64,000 bases of DNA from Mangrovimonas yunxiaonensis (lineage in GTDB: Bacteria > Bacteroidota > Bacteroidia > Flavobacteriales > Flavobacteriaceae), in the NCBI RefSeq assembly GCF_000733475.1, contig NZ_JPFK01000002.1:323501-387500 (forward strand), given 5' to 3'. The position numbers and the translations under genes are program-made. The notes under the pieces were generated by a model. It worked only from the letters and a program-made list of their open reading frames with translations, was not told the DNA's origin and searched no databases. This document shows positions 8,294 to 17,394 of this stretch, piece after piece; position 1 is the stretch's first letter, and each line of letters starts with the position of its first letter.

Positions 8294-8323
8294 CAAATAT
8301 AATGCGTTTTTTATAACCTACAA
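8294..8323 (-). promoter_or_regulatory. rpsU promoter
   Basis: Minus-strand TTG, 19 bases, TATATTTG: a perfect Bacteroidota -33/-7 promoter. It predicts a leader of roughly 35 nucleotides containing the strong ribosome-binding site. Confidence 0.8.
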
Positions 8324-8389
8324 ATAAAAATTTTTATTTTTGATTTTAGTAGTAATATCGCGTATTGCTTTTACATCTATTCCACTAAC

Positions 8390-9817
8390 CTACTCCTTAA
8401 ACAATTTGGATCGCTTGGTTAAGTCTTGGATTAACTTTTCGTCTTCCTCGCTCTCTAAAAGCACATTATAGTTTTTCCAAAATGCTTTATTATAGGGCTT
8501 GGGCGAAAAAATATCGGCTTCCCATTTTTGGTTCAAAGCTTTAGCGATAGCTGCTTTATCTTCTATTATTTCGGAGAACAGTATTTCCTGTACTGTAAAA
8601 TAGTAACGCTCCTCTTTATTGTAACGCGCTTCGGCCTCTTTGGTCATTTTTCCTTTAGGCTTATATCCTACGTTTACAAGCTTTGGCGTTTCATAATAAA
8701 TATAACTAGGGTACATTTTGTCGTTATACGCCATGTAATTTATAATTAACTTATGATTGGTTTGTGTGCCAAAAAGTGTTTTGCTTCGGCTTTTTTGAGC
8801 TGGTGAAGCGGCCACCAATTCGTATTCAATTTTTTTAATGGCATAATTGTCCCAATAAATGTAAATCCATCCTCGGGGATGGTAACCTTCGTTATAGATT
8901 CCTTCGGTATTTAACCCAACGTACGTTTTGCCTTTTGCGATTTGAATTTTATAAATTTTCCTACCGTTATCGACAAGTACCGTATCAACACTAAACAGAT
9001 GTTTGTTTAAAATATCATCCCCAAAAAGCGCCCCCTCTTCTTGTGTGTTTCTCAACAAATTCAATTTTCCTTTAAAAAGGTTTGGCAAGCCATTAACGCG
9101 GGTATCGTTCCATTTAATGGCTTTTGCCAATCTAGACGTAGGAATGGTATCTCGTTTTAGGTTTTCGGCCTTTAGCGTTTTATTACCCGTGGTGTTTTTT
9201 AAATAGGTGTAATACGTGAACAAGCTATCTACATCGCGCAAATCGTAACTTTTTCGCATTTCATCTACATTAACCTTTAAATACTGATTGGTTGGCGATG
9301 CAAAACCAGAATCGTATAGTGAAATGGCACTTTCTATAAGCCATTTAAACTCTTTGGTATTTCGTTCTTTATGGCGTAAAAATCCTTTTTGAATGTAAGC
9401 CGAGTCTGGCATATTCTCCTGAAGTTTCTCTAAAGCGCGCAACACCACCTCATTTCCTGTTTGAGGTCTGGGGTCGGCCACAATTACAACCTCATCCAAC
9501 GAAGCTACGTCTTCTTCTAGATAAATCTCACCTTCGTCATTAGCCACATCTACAGGCACTTTATAACTTTTATATCCAATGGTCGAGACAACTAAAGTAT
9601 CCTTAGCATGTTTGCTTGGCACCAATAGAACAAATTTCCCGTCTACATTGCTTACCGTTCCTATGGTTGTATTTTGCACATAAACACTGGCATTTTCCAG
9701 AGGGAGCCCAGTTGCGAAATCAAGTATTTTATTTTTAACTTCAATTTGGGCCTGGCTACTAAATGCAATACAGACCAAAAACAGAAATATGTGTAACGTT
9801 CTACTATTGGGGGCCAT
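8390..9817 (-). CDS. carboxypeptidase-regulatory-like domain protein, exported
   Basis: Function unknown. The 475 residues start with a signal peptide (about 1-23, FLFLVCIAFSSQA) and a CarboxypepD_reg-like beta-sandwich (about 25-110: ILDFATGLPLENASVYVQ, then VDGKFVLLVP and TIGYKSYKV). The remaining ~350 residues are a Lys- and aromatic-rich domain seen in many Bacteroidota envelope proteins, with no motif I can assign and no TonB-dependent barrel. It ends 6 bases before the acyl-CoA dehydrogenase frame, so the two are likely cotranscribed. A periplasmic or outer-membrane location is inferred. Confidence 0.8.
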   Translation of the reverse strand: MAPNSRTLHIFLFLVCIAFSSQAQIEVKNKILDFATGLPLENASVYVQNTTIGTVSNVDGKFVLLVPSKHAKDTLVVSTIGYKSYKVPVDVANDEGEIYLEEDVASLDEVVIVADPRPQTGNEVVLRALEKLQENMPDSAYIQKGFLRHKERNTKEFKWLIESAISLYDSGFASPTNQYLKVNVDEMRKSYDLRDVDSLFTYYTYLKNTTGNKTLKAENLKRDTIPTSRLAKAIKWNDTRVNGLPNLFKGKLNLLRNTQEEGALFGDDILNKHLFSVDTVLVDNGRKIYKIQIAKGKTYVGLNTEGIYNEGYHPRGWIYIYWDNYAIKKIEYELVAASPAQKSRSKTLFGTQTNHKLIINYMAYNDKMYPSYIYYETPKLVNVGYKPKGKMTKEAEARYNKEERYYFTVQEILFSEIIEDKAAIAKALNQKWEADIFSPKPYNKAFWKNYNVLLESEEDEKLIQDLTKRSKLFKE

Positions 9818-9823
9818 ACCTTA

Positions 9824-10990
9824 TTATGTTGCTGGTTTGTAGTCTTTGTTGTCTAGTGTCATTTTAGCGATAATTTCCCTAAGGATTTCCGATGTACCAC
9901 CTCCAATAGGTCCTAAACGACTATCGCGTAATAACCTTGCCATAGGGTATTCTTCCATATAGCCGTACCCGCCCAAAAATTGCAGACATTGGTAAATCAC
10001 CTCATCGGCCATTGCTGTTGACTTTAACTTAGACATGGTTGCCTCTTTTACCACATACTCCCCTTGGTTTAACCTGTGGGCTACGGTGTAGTTAAATGTT
10101 TTACAGATGGTCATATCGGTATACAAATCTGAAAACTTATGGCGTAATGCCTGAAATTTATCTATAGTTTGACCAAAGGCTTTACGCTCGCTCATATATT
10201 GCTTAGCATACTCAAGAGCATACTCGGCTCTTGCATGGGCATTTACACCCATTATCAAGCGCTCTAAAGCAAAGTGTTGCATGATATAGGGGAATCCTTT
10301 CCCTTCTTCTCCCATAAGGTTTTCGGCAGGGATTTTAACATTGTCGAAAGCTATTTCTGCCGTATCTGATGCGCGCCAGCCTAGCTTATCCAGCTTAGTT
10401 GCCGAAATGCCTGGCACATCCCTATCCATAATAAAAATGCTTATCCCTTTGTTTCCCAACTCTGGATGCGTCTTGGCTGCAACCACTAAATAATCGCTAT
10501 AAATCCCGTTGGTTATAAACGTTTTCGAGCCATTAATAATATAATGATCGCCGTCCTTTACAGCTGTTGTTCGCATGCTGGCTACATCGCTACCTCCAAA
10601 CGGCTCGGTTATACACAAGCAGCCTATTTTATCGCCGGTTATGCTAGGAGCTAGGTATTTTTCTTTTATATCATGACTACCTTCTGCGTTAACATGCGTC
10701 ATGGCCAAATAGGTATGTGCCCAGATGTTGGCGGCAAAGCCTCCTGAATTTATTTTCTGTAATTCCTCTAAAAGGATTACGGTATAAAATGTATCTAGTC
10801 CCATGCCACCATAAGCTTCTGGATAAACTAGCCCTAAAAAGCCCATTTCTCCAAATTTCTTCCAAATAAAGCGCTCTACCGTTCCGGTTTCTTCCCATTT
10901 GTTTATATGTGGTACAACTTCCTTTTGTAAAAATTCTTTAAGGCTTTCTCTAAATAAGTGATGTTCTTCAGTGAAGTACATATGATTCAT
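9824..10990 (-). CDS. acyl-CoA dehydrogenase
   Basis: FAD-dependent alpha,beta-dehydrogenation of acyl-CoA thioesters. The 388 residues show the N-terminal helical domain, CITEPFGGSDVASM (about 126-139), FITNG (158-162) and the C-terminal helical domain ending IGGGTSEILREIIAK. The Glu used by medium/short-chain enzymes just before GTS is Gly here. A Glu in FALERLIMG (E243) occupies the position used by isovaleryl-CoA and long-chain enzymes, suggesting that subgroup. A second ATG (position 10981, MYFTEEH) may be the real start. It is probably cotranscribed with the next gene on the minus strand. Confidence 0.93.
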   Translation of the reverse strand: MNHMYFTEEHHLFRESLKEFLQKEVVPHINKWEETGTVERFIWKKFGEMGFLGLVYPEAYGGMGLDTFYTVILLEELQKINSGGFAANIWAHTYLAMTHVNAEGSHDIKEKYLAPSITGDKIGCLCITEPFGGSDVASMRTTAVKDGDHYIINGSKTFITNGIYSDYLVVAAKTHPELGNKGISIFIMDRDVPGISATKLDKLGWRASDTAEIAFDNVKIPAENLMGEEGKGFPYIMQHFALERLIMGVNAHARAEYALEYAKQYMSERKAFGQTIDKFQALRHKFSDLYTDMTICKTFNYTVAHRLNQGEYVVKEATMSKLKSTAMADEVIYQCLQFLGGYGYMEEYPMARLLRDSRLGPIGGGTSEILREIIAKMTLDNKDYKPAT

Positions 10991-11005
10991 ATGTTAATTT
11001 TTTAA

Positions 11006-11887
11006 TCATTCGTTGCTTAGGCCCAAATATAACTTAATTATCTCGATTTTATTTAACGGAAAACCCTTAACTTTTGTTAATTCATCAAAGGAATTAAAGC
11101 CCTCCCTAAGCGTACGCTGCTCTATAATATTGTAGGCGATTTCATAATCTATATAAGGGATGTTAACCAATTGATCCCTAGTGGCTGTATTTAAATTAAC
11201 CCGCTGTATGGGTCTTGGTGTTTTTACCGCAAAGTGCTCTAAAAGCCGTTCTATCACTTCGGCCGAAAGCCCATAAATCTCACCTAGTTCGGCATTGGCA
11301 GCAAACCCGCCATGTTTTGTTCTGTAGTCTATAATTCTTTGACTTAATTTTTCTCCCACACCGTAAACTTTTTGAAGCGCTGCCTTAGAAGCCTTATTTA
11401 AGTCGAGTTTTTGCGCATAGGTTTTTGGCTTGGTTGCACGGTCTTTAAATTTTGATTTGGGTCTGGGGTTGGTTACCCATTCGGGGAACTTAAAATAGGG
11501 TGATATGGCCTTTAGCAAAGAGTCGGAAACTTGGGTTACCTGCTGGAATTCCGAGGCCGAATTCACCCATTTGTTTAACGCCCTAAAATTGTGCAACCTG
11601 TCTATCTCGGCCGTAGACATGCCTAAGGTATACCCTTTATAATCGGTTATGTAATTGGGGTTGAAGGGATATATTTTGGGTTTCTTTTTAGCTTCGGAAA
11701 CACGCTTTAAAGAATCTAGCTCATGCTCGAAAGCTGCCAGTTTTTCTTGGTCGATAGCAAGCGGTTTAGGAGACGAAAAATCAGAAAAATAATAAATGCC
11801 CTGGGCCGCAACTATTAAAACCAGCAATAAAAAAACCCCAGTTCGCTGTTGCTTGGTAAACACGAAATGGGGCTTTATATTTTTCAT
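11006..11887 (-). CDS. helix-hairpin-helix (ComEA-like) membrane-anchored protein
   Basis: The 293 residues have one N-terminal transmembrane segment (about 16-32) and tandem helix-hairpin-helix modules: a weaker one near 65-130, DLNKASKAALQKVYGVGEKL near 165-215, and VNLNTATRDQLVNIPYIDYE near 225-290. ComEA-like HhH domains bind DNA without sequence specificity; in Bacteroidota such proteins are annotated as general DNA-binding proteins, and a role in DNA uptake is only possible. It lies 10 bases from the AlsT symporter gene, without an obvious functional link. Confidence 0.85.
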   Translation of the reverse strand: MKNIKPHFVFTKQQRTGVFLLLVLIVAAQGIYYFSDFSSPKPLAIDQEKLAAFEHELDSLKRVSEAKKKPKIYPFNPNYITDYKGYTLGMSTAEIDRLHNFRALNKWVNSASEFQQVTQVSDSLLKAISPYFKFPEWVTNPRPKSKFKDRATKPKTYAQKLDLNKASKAALQKVYGVGEKLSQRIIDYRTKHGGFAANAELGEIYGLSAEVIERLLEHFAVKTPRPIQRVNLNTATRDQLVNIPYIDYEIAYNIIEQRTLREGFNSFDELTKVKGFPLNKIEIIKLYLGLSNE

Positions 11888-11896
11888 CTTTATGTT

Positions 11897-13567
11897 TTAC
11901 ATATGCTTGGTTACATCTACCGCACCATCTTCTATCGCTTCCTTTTTTATTGAAATGGCATTTAAATAGCGCTTCATCTCTTCCCTAACTCTAGGGAACA
12001 ACAACAATAGACCTACCATATTAGGGAACACCAATGCTAGAATCATGGCATCGGAGAATTTAATTACGGCATCTAAAGTTGCCGCAGCACCTATAACAAC
12101 AAATAAAAGGAATAATATTTTGTACACTAAATCGGCCACTTTACCTCTTCCAAAAAGGAATTTCCACGATTGCAACCCGTAATACGACCAAGAGATCATG
12201 GTTGAAAAGGCAAACAGCACAATGGCTATTGTTAGCACATATGAAAACCCAGGTATAACCGAATCGAAAGCTTCTGATGTTAGGTCGACCCCGCCTATTT
12301 TTTCACCTGTAGCGTTAATCATGACATTACTGCCTTCTACAGCACCGTAAGTAAACACACTTTGCATGTTGGCGCCATCAATATTAAAGAAAATGATAAC
12401 CAAGGCGGTCATTGTACAGATCACCACAGTATCGATAAAAGGTTCTAAAAGCGCCACAACACCTTCAGATGCGGGGTACTTTGTACGCACTGCCGAGTGG
12501 GCAATAGCTGCCGAACCCGCACCAGCTTCGTTTGAAAAAGCGGCACGCTGAAACCCTACAATTAAAACTCCCATAAAACCTCCTAATCCGGCCATAGGGG
12601 TAAAGGCGCCCTCTATAATCAGTTTAAAGGCATCGTCTATATAGTTGAAATTTGCAAAAATAATAACCAAGGCAGCCAGCACATAAATACCCGCCATAAA
12701 AGGCACTACCCGTTCTGTAATTTTAGCAATACGTTTAATTCCGCCAATAATTACAACACCTACCAATACCGCTAGAATAACACCAATAATGGTTCCTGTT
12801 GCACCCCCTTCTAAACCAATAAGAGATGATATTTGAACCGTTGCTTGGTTAGACTGGAAGGCGTTACCGCCACCAAATGAAGCCCCAACACATAACACGG
12901 CAAATATACCTGCTAAAGCTTTTCCTAAACCAGATTTACCTGTTGCTTTAAGACCTTTGGACAAATAGTACATTGGCCCACCGTAAATGGTGCCGTCTTT
13001 ACCTACATCGCGGTATTTTACTCCTAAAGTACACTCCACAAATTTTGTAGACATACCCAAAAGGCCGCACACAATCATCCAAAATGTGGCTCCTGGCCCT
13101 CCCGTGGCAATGGCCACAGCTACTCCTGCAATATTACCAAGTCCCACGGTTCCCGAAACGGCTGTTGCAAGCGCCTGAAAGTGGGAAACTTCGCCATGGG
13201 CGCTTTCGTCTCTAATAGTATCTTTTATATCTTCTTCGGCCAAAGCCTCATCGTTGTCGTACAATTTATCTACACCGTGCTTTTCAATATCAACAAACTT
13301 GCCCCGTACGGTATTAATGGCCAGTGGAAATTTAGAAATGCTTGGCACCTTAAAAAAGAGGGTGAAGAATGTTGCTCCAAAAACCAACAAAATAACAACA
13401 ATGGGCACATTTAACCCTGCAATAGGCACAGAGGTTAAAATAAAGCCTTCCCAGCCTTCGGCTATTGGCATGAAAGCATCATTTACTTTTTCATCCAGCC
13501 CTTTTTCTTGGGCCGAAAGCATAAGCGGAAAAATTAGGGTCATTATTGATAGAAGATAGTTCTTCAT
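11897..13567 (-). CDS. alanine/glycine:cation symporter, AlsT/AgcS family
   Basis: Sodium-coupled uptake of small neutral amino acids across the inner membrane. The 556 residues have an N-terminal signal-like hydrophobic segment and about 11 transmembrane helices. Family motifs include ALATAVSGTVGLGNIAGVAVA (around 130-155, given here in part) and the GGPGATFWM and NEAGAGSAAIAHS segments. An insertion of charged residues (about 85-120) precedes the first conserved helix. Substrate (Ala, Gly or Gln) cannot be read from the sequence. Confidence 0.92.
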   Translation of the reverse strand: MKNYLLSIMTLIFPLMLSAQEKGLDEKVNDAFMPIAEGWEGFILTSVPIAGLNVPIVVILLVFGATFFTLFFKVPSISKFPLAINTVRGKFVDIEKHGVDKLYDNDEALAEEDIKDTIRDESAHGEVSHFQALATAVSGTVGLGNIAGVAVAIATGGPGATFWMIVCGLLGMSTKFVECTLGVKYRDVGKDGTIYGGPMYYLSKGLKATGKSGLGKALAGIFAVLCVGASFGGGNAFQSNQATVQISSLIGLEGGATGTIIGVILAVLVGVVIIGGIKRIAKITERVVPFMAGIYVLAALVIIFANFNYIDDAFKLIIEGAFTPMAGLGGFMGVLIVGFQRAAFSNEAGAGSAAIAHSAVRTKYPASEGVVALLEPFIDTVVICTMTALVIIFFNIDGANMQSVFTYGAVEGSNVMINATGEKIGGVDLTSEAFDSVIPGFSYVLTIAIVLFAFSTMISWSYYGLQSWKFLFGRGKVADLVYKILFLLFVVIGAAATLDAVIKFSDAMILALVFPNMVGLLLLFPRVREEMKRYLNAISIKKEAIEDGAVDVTKHM

Positions 13568-13672
13568 TGTGTGTTAAAATTTAGTTAGTTTTAAGATAAT
13601 TTATTGTTAAAGCCGACAAGATGCTAAAAAAAAATGAGTTATTAAAACATCTTGCGTTAAAATGAAATCGCG

Positions 13673-14695
13673 TTATTCTATGTTATACACTGTGTTAAGC
13701 TTCTGAATTTGCTCGGGTCTTCCCAGAACAATTATTTTAGAATTAGGCACCAATTTGGTCTCGGCCTCTGGGTTAACCACGTAGTCTCCGGCGGCATTTT
13801 TAAACCCTATGACGTTGCAACCCGTTTTGCGTCTTAAGTCAAGATCCTTAATTGTTTTTACCGTTGTGGGGTCGTACAGCATTTCTACATTAATCTCTTC
13901 TATGTTTATGTTAGATTTCCCTACAATAGCCAAGTTATCTATAAACTCGATTAAATCTGGAACCACAACCAACGAGGCCATGTGGTCGCCACCTATTTTA
14001 TCGGGAAGGATAACATTATCGGCGCCGGCCAACTTTAATTTTTTATACGAGGTCTCTTGCGAGGCTCGACTAATAATACAAAGGTCTTTGTTTAACTGCC
14101 TTGCAGACAGTACCACAAAAAGGTTATCGGCATCGTTAGGGAGTGCGCAAATTAAGGTACTTGCCCGCCCTACTCCTGCTTGCATTAAAACCTCATCTTC
14201 ATTGGCATTTCCATAAACAAACAAGGTCTCGTCGTTTTCAAATCTATCAATTAACGCCTTATCTTTTTCTACAACCACAAACGCTTTTTGGTAGGCTAAA
14301 AGTTTTTTGGCAGCCTGCCTACCGTTTCTTCCGTAACCGCAAATTATAATGTGGTTACTTAACTGATCTATTTTTCGTTGCATTTTCTTTTGCTTTAATT
14401 CCTCCAAATTATTGTTACTTAAAATATACTCGGTAATCACACTAATGGCAAAACCAACAATGACCACGCTTGCTAGTATTAAAAAAATGGTAAATATCTT
14501 AGAAAACTCGTCCAAGGGCTGTACTTCACCAAAACCTACGGTAGTAATGGTAATAACTGTCATGTATAGCGAATCGATCCAGGTGTAGCCCGAAACAAAA
14601 CGGTAGCCCAAAACACCTATCAATAATACTCCCAACAGCAGAAAAATAGCTGTGTAGATTCTTGATCGGAATAGCGTTAAAAATGTTTTATTCAT
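13673..14695 (-). CDS. potassium channel with TrkA-N/RCK regulatory domain
   Basis: Two-helix K+ channel of the inner membrane with a cytoplasmic nucleotide-sensing domain. From MNKTFLTLF it has 340 residues: first helix about 12-32, pore loop with the selectivity filter TVGFG (52-56), second helix about 65-90, then an RCK domain whose Rossmann motif is GYGRNG (120-125) and a C-terminal TrkA-C-like region. An upstream extension to 14791 has the same frame but overlaps the PspC gene and reads as non-homologous sequence, so the internal ATG was chosen. The start is 7 bases downstream of the PspC-gene stop, suggesting one transcript. Confidence 0.9.
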   Translation of the reverse strand: MNKTFLTLFRSRIYTAIFLLLGVLLIGVLGYRFVSGYTWIDSLYMTVITITTVGFGEVQPLDEFSKIFTIFLILASVVIVGFAISVITEYILSNNNLEELKQKKMQRKIDQLSNHIIICGYGRNGRQAAKKLLAYQKAFVVVEKDKALIDRFENDETLFVYGNANEDEVLMQAGVGRASTLICALPNDADNLFVVLSARQLNKDLCIISRASQETSYKKLKLAGADNVILPDKIGGDHMASLVVVPDLIEFIDNLAIVGKSNINIEEINVEMLYDPTTVKTIKDLDLRRKTGCNVIGFKNAAGDYVVNPEAETKLVPNSKIIVLGRPEQIQKLNTVYNIE

Positions 14696-14702
14696 ACGTT
14701 GA

Positions 14703-14930
14703 TTAAAGATCGAAAACCGATGAGCGTTTGGTATACACCAAGTCTTTAATTCGCATCCAAAAGGCAATAAACAAGTACAGTGCGAACCCAAAACCCAACG
14801 TTACAAAAGTTAAGTACATAAACGATGTTCGCACTACTTTTGCTCTTATCCCCAAGCGGTCTGCAATTCGTTGGCAAACGTAATAGCCTCGCTTTTGAAA
14901 ATACAATAAGGTTTTGTAAAAAATATTCAT
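14703..14930 (-). CDS. PspC-domain small membrane protein
   Basis: The 75 residues (starting MNIFYKTLLYFQKRGYYVCQ) carry a PspC-like core: CQRIADRLGIRAKVVR followed by one long hydrophobic segment (about 40-60). PspC proteins sense or counteract envelope stress in other bacteria. A longer frame starting at 14957 would overlap the preceding gene by 11 bases and is less likely. It sits between DUF2851 and the K+ channel gene on the same strand. Confidence 0.8.
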   Translation of the reverse strand: MNIFYKTLLYFQKRGYYVCQRIADRLGIRAKVVRTSFMYLTFVTLGFGFALYLFIAFWMRIKDLVYTKRSSVFDL

Positions 14931-14946
14931 GCCGCAAATTAATAAA

Positions 14947-16218
14947 TTATTTTGCAATTAACGCATGTCCTATAGCGCATTGCAAACATCTATTTTTATC
15001 GCAATAATTATTTTTAAGCTGTAAAAGCGCTTGGGTTTGGAAAGCCGATTTTGCTATAGGACGCAAATAATCGTACATTGAAACGATGCTGTTTTTCTCG
15101 GGGGCAATATCGCTAATTAAGTTGATTAGCAAACTGTTATCGGTCTTACCAACAGCTTTGGCATAAGCAAACTTTAACGGTACAACCGTATTTATCAGTA
15201 ACAAATCTATAAATGCTTTTGAAAGTCCTTTTTTAAGCATTTTGGACGTTTTTTGAAACGTATAATGTGTTTTCCAAAACAACGAAGCCTCTGTTTTAAA
15301 TAGAGCATACAGCTCATTTTTATCTTGGGTTTCAATAATTTTAGCAAACAAGCCGTGGTGCTCGCTATAAAGCATAGCCAATTGCGACAGCCTAATGGTT
15401 GGGAAATTTTCCGGTCTCAAACGAAAAAACTTTAATGGCAGAACCCCTTCATTAGTTAGGTTAAACTTTTGCTTGATAAACCTATACTCCGAAACAAGTT
15501 TTAAAAAATAAGGTGCTTGGCAATCTTCGGTTAGCAAGCCGGCCTGCCCAAAAAACAAAGCTTCCATTTGTTCGGGTTTCGAATGAAGCTTTCTTACTAT
15601 GGAGAAATCGATGGATCGTGCCATGCTTAATAGGGCTTCGCCATTAACGTTCAACCCAAAATTTTTGGCCAACATATGAAACAAAACGGCTTCCCAATTG
15701 TTATGCGATTTTTCTAGCAGTTGACTAATAAGCTTGCTCTTTTCTTCAAGGCGTTCAAAATACAGGCGCTCTAACCAATTACCAACAATAAAATCGTCTA
15801 CCGAAGAAAAATCGTTTTCGCAATTAATCCATTTTGCCTTGGCATGCATTAGGCCTTGGTAATTTAAAAACACTGCTTTAGGGATGTACGATTTTAGCTC
15901 TAAAGTTGGTAAGATAGAATTATCGGCCCTAAAAATATTGGTATCGTGATTGTAAACCACATGTAGGATAACGTTATCATAAGCTTTGTCCTGCTCGTGG
16001 TTGTGCACAAACCAATCGCTAGAATTTACATGAATCTCGACATTTCCTGCCCACAGGTGTTCGCCTATGCGTATTTGAGCATTAAAAAAATCTGGGCCAG
16101 AATTATGGTTGTGCTGCCCAACGGTGTTTATGTGCAAGCTTTCGTACTGTGTTGTTTGTACGTTTAGCACATCAAACTTTTTATGTTTCCATATATAATG
16201 AAGAAACGCTTCTTGCAT
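14947..16218 (-). CDS. DUF2851 family protein
   Basis: The 423 residues belong to a family found mostly in Bacteroidota whose function is unknown to me. Visible features are the N-terminal LHYIWKHKKFDVLNVQTTQ, a central HNHNSGPDFFNAQIRIG and WAGNVEIHVNSSDWFVH region reminiscent of a nuclease-like fold with conserved E, D and H residues, and a Cys-rich C-terminus (CDKNRCLQCAIGHALI) that could bind metal. The role is unassigned. It begins a short minus-strand group with the PspC and K+ channel genes. Confidence 0.85.
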   Translation of the reverse strand: MQEAFLHYIWKHKKFDVLNVQTTQYESLHINTVGQHNHNSGPDFFNAQIRIGEHLWAGNVEIHVNSSDWFVHNHEQDKAYDNVILHVVYNHDTNIFRADNSILPTLELKSYIPKAVFLNYQGLMHAKAKWINCENDFSSVDDFIVGNWLERLYFERLEEKSKLISQLLEKSHNNWEAVLFHMLAKNFGLNVNGEALLSMARSIDFSIVRKLHSKPEQMEALFFGQAGLLTEDCQAPYFLKLVSEYRFIKQKFNLTNEGVLPLKFFRLRPENFPTIRLSQLAMLYSEHHGLFAKIIETQDKNELYALFKTEASLFWKTHYTFQKTSKMLKKGLSKAFIDLLLINTVVPLKFAYAKAVGKTDNSLLINLISDIAPEKNSIVSMYDYLRPIAKSAFQTQALLQLKNNYCDKNRCLQCAIGHALIAK

Positions 16219-16222
16219 GTAA

Positions 16223-16253
16223 CTAAGATACAGCAGTTAAGCAGATAAAGCAA
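16223..16253 (-). promoter_or_regulatory. candidate DUF2851 promoter (would give a near-leaderless mRNA)
   Basis: Minus-strand TTG, 20 bases, TATCTTAG, close to consensus. The -7 box ends only 4 bases before the ATG, so the predicted transcript would start at or next to the start codon. Confidence 0.4.
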
Positions 16254-16266
16254 GAAGTATTTTTAA

Positions 16267-16294
16267 ACAAAAAACCCAGGAAAGCCCTGGGTTT
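16267..16294 (-). terminator. terminator after the cysteine synthase-like gene
   Basis: AACCCAGG/CCTGGGTT 8-base stem with a short loop. The minus strand continues with a run of T, just downstream of the cysteine synthase-like gene. Confidence 0.8.
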
Positions 16295-16312
16295 GTGTTT
16301 TAACTATGTGGG

Positions 16313-17296
16313 TTATTCTTCGAGGAAGCCTTGAGCTTTCATCCAATCGTTGTTAAACATTTTCCCAACGTAACGGCTACCATGATCGTGAAACAAAACC
16401 ACCACCACATCGTCTTTCTTAAAATGCTCTTTTAGCTGCAACACCCCTTTAATAGCGGCTCCAGCAGAGTTCCCAAGAAACATCCCCTCTTCTTTAGCGA
16501 GTCTTTGGGTATAAACTGCAGCATCCTTATCGGTTACTTTGGTAAAGCCATCAATAATACCAAAATCGACGTTTTCAGGAAGGATATCCTCTCCTATACC
16601 TTCGGTAACATAAGGATAGATTTCATTTTCATCGAAAATGCCTGTTTCGTGGTATTTTTTAAATACACTACCATAAGTATCTATACCCCAAATTTTCACA
16701 TTGGAGTTTTGTTCTTTTAAATATTTTCCTACCCCAGAAATGGTTCCTCCGGTACCAACACCTACTACAAAGTGTGTTACTTTCCCGTCGGTTTGTTCCC
16801 AAATTTCTGGACCTGTCCCTTCGTAATGAGCTTGGGTATTGCTTGGGTTGTCGTACTGGTTTACATACCAGGCGTTTGGGGTTTCTTCGGCCATGCGCTT
16901 AGATACCGAGTAATAACTACGTGGATCCTCTGGCGCCACGTTGGTCGGGCAAACCACAACCTGAGCCCCAACGGCACGAAGCACATCTACTTTTTCTTTA
17001 GACTGTTTATCGGCCATAACAAACACGCATTTATACCCCTTAACAATTGCTGCTAACGCCAAACCCATTCCCGTATTCCCAGAGGTTCCTTCTATAATAG
17101 TCCCACCTGGTTTTAATCGGCCATCTGCTTCTGCATCTTCAATCATCTTTACAGCCATCCGGTCCTTAACCGAATTTCCTGGGTTAAACGTTTCATATTT
17201 TGCCAGCACCAAACACGGCAAACTTTCTGTAAGCTTATTTAACTTAACCAAGGGAGTATTCCCTATGGTTTCTAAAATGTTTTTTGCGTATTTCAC
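16313..17296 (-). CDS. PLP-dependent cysteine synthase / cystathionine beta-synthase-like enzyme
   Basis: Beta-replacement enzyme using serine or O-acetylserine. The 327 residues show the PLP-binding lysine in NPGNSVKDR (K44), the substrate loop EGTSGNTG (69-76) and the phosphate-cup GTGGTISG near residue 183. The segment PRSYYSVSKRMAEE and YVNQYDNPSNTQAHYEGTGPE resembles cystathionine beta-synthase catalytic cores more than CysK/CysM. There is no C-terminal CBS-domain pair and no partner cystathionine gamma-lyase nearby, so the exact reaction stays open. Confidence 0.88.
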   Translation of the reverse strand: MKYAKNILETIGNTPLVKLNKLTESLPCLVLAKYETFNPGNSVKDRMAVKMIEDAEADGRLKPGGTIIEGTSGNTGMGLALAAIVKGYKCVFVMADKQSKEKVDVLRAVGAQVVVCPTNVAPEDPRSYYSVSKRMAEETPNAWYVNQYDNPSNTQAHYEGTGPEIWEQTDGKVTHFVVGVGTGGTISGVGKYLKEQNSNVKIWGIDTYGSVFKKYHETGIFDENEIYPYVTEGIGEDILPENVDFGIIDGFTKVTDKDAAVYTQRLAKEEGMFLGNSAGAAIKGVLQLKEHFKKDDVVVVLFHDHGSRYVGKMFNNDWMKAQGFLEE

Positions 17297-17315
17297 AGTA
17301 TAATCTTTTGTACGG

Positions 17316-17323
17316 CAAAGGTA
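17316..17323 (-). promoter_or_regulatory. -7 promoter element of the cysteine synthase-like gene
   Basis: Minus-strand TACCTTTG, a perfect TAnnTTTG box 19 bases before the start codon. There is no convincing -33 TTG at the usual distance. Confidence 0.5.
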
Positions 17324-17394
17324 CGTGTATTTTTGAATTTAAAAATGAAATGGGCTTGGGAGTTGTCTCCAAAATTGCGCCTTATAAAAACTAC

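Noticed and set aside
13617-13654. CAAGATG/CATCTTG inverted repeat between the K+ channel and AlsT genes
   Set aside because: Long 24-base loop and no T-run after the stem on the transcribed strand; too weak to call a terminator.
17297-17394. Riboswitch before the cysteine synthase-like gene
   Set aside because: Only a promoter box and a leader of roughly 15 bases are present; too short for a metabolite-binding RNA.
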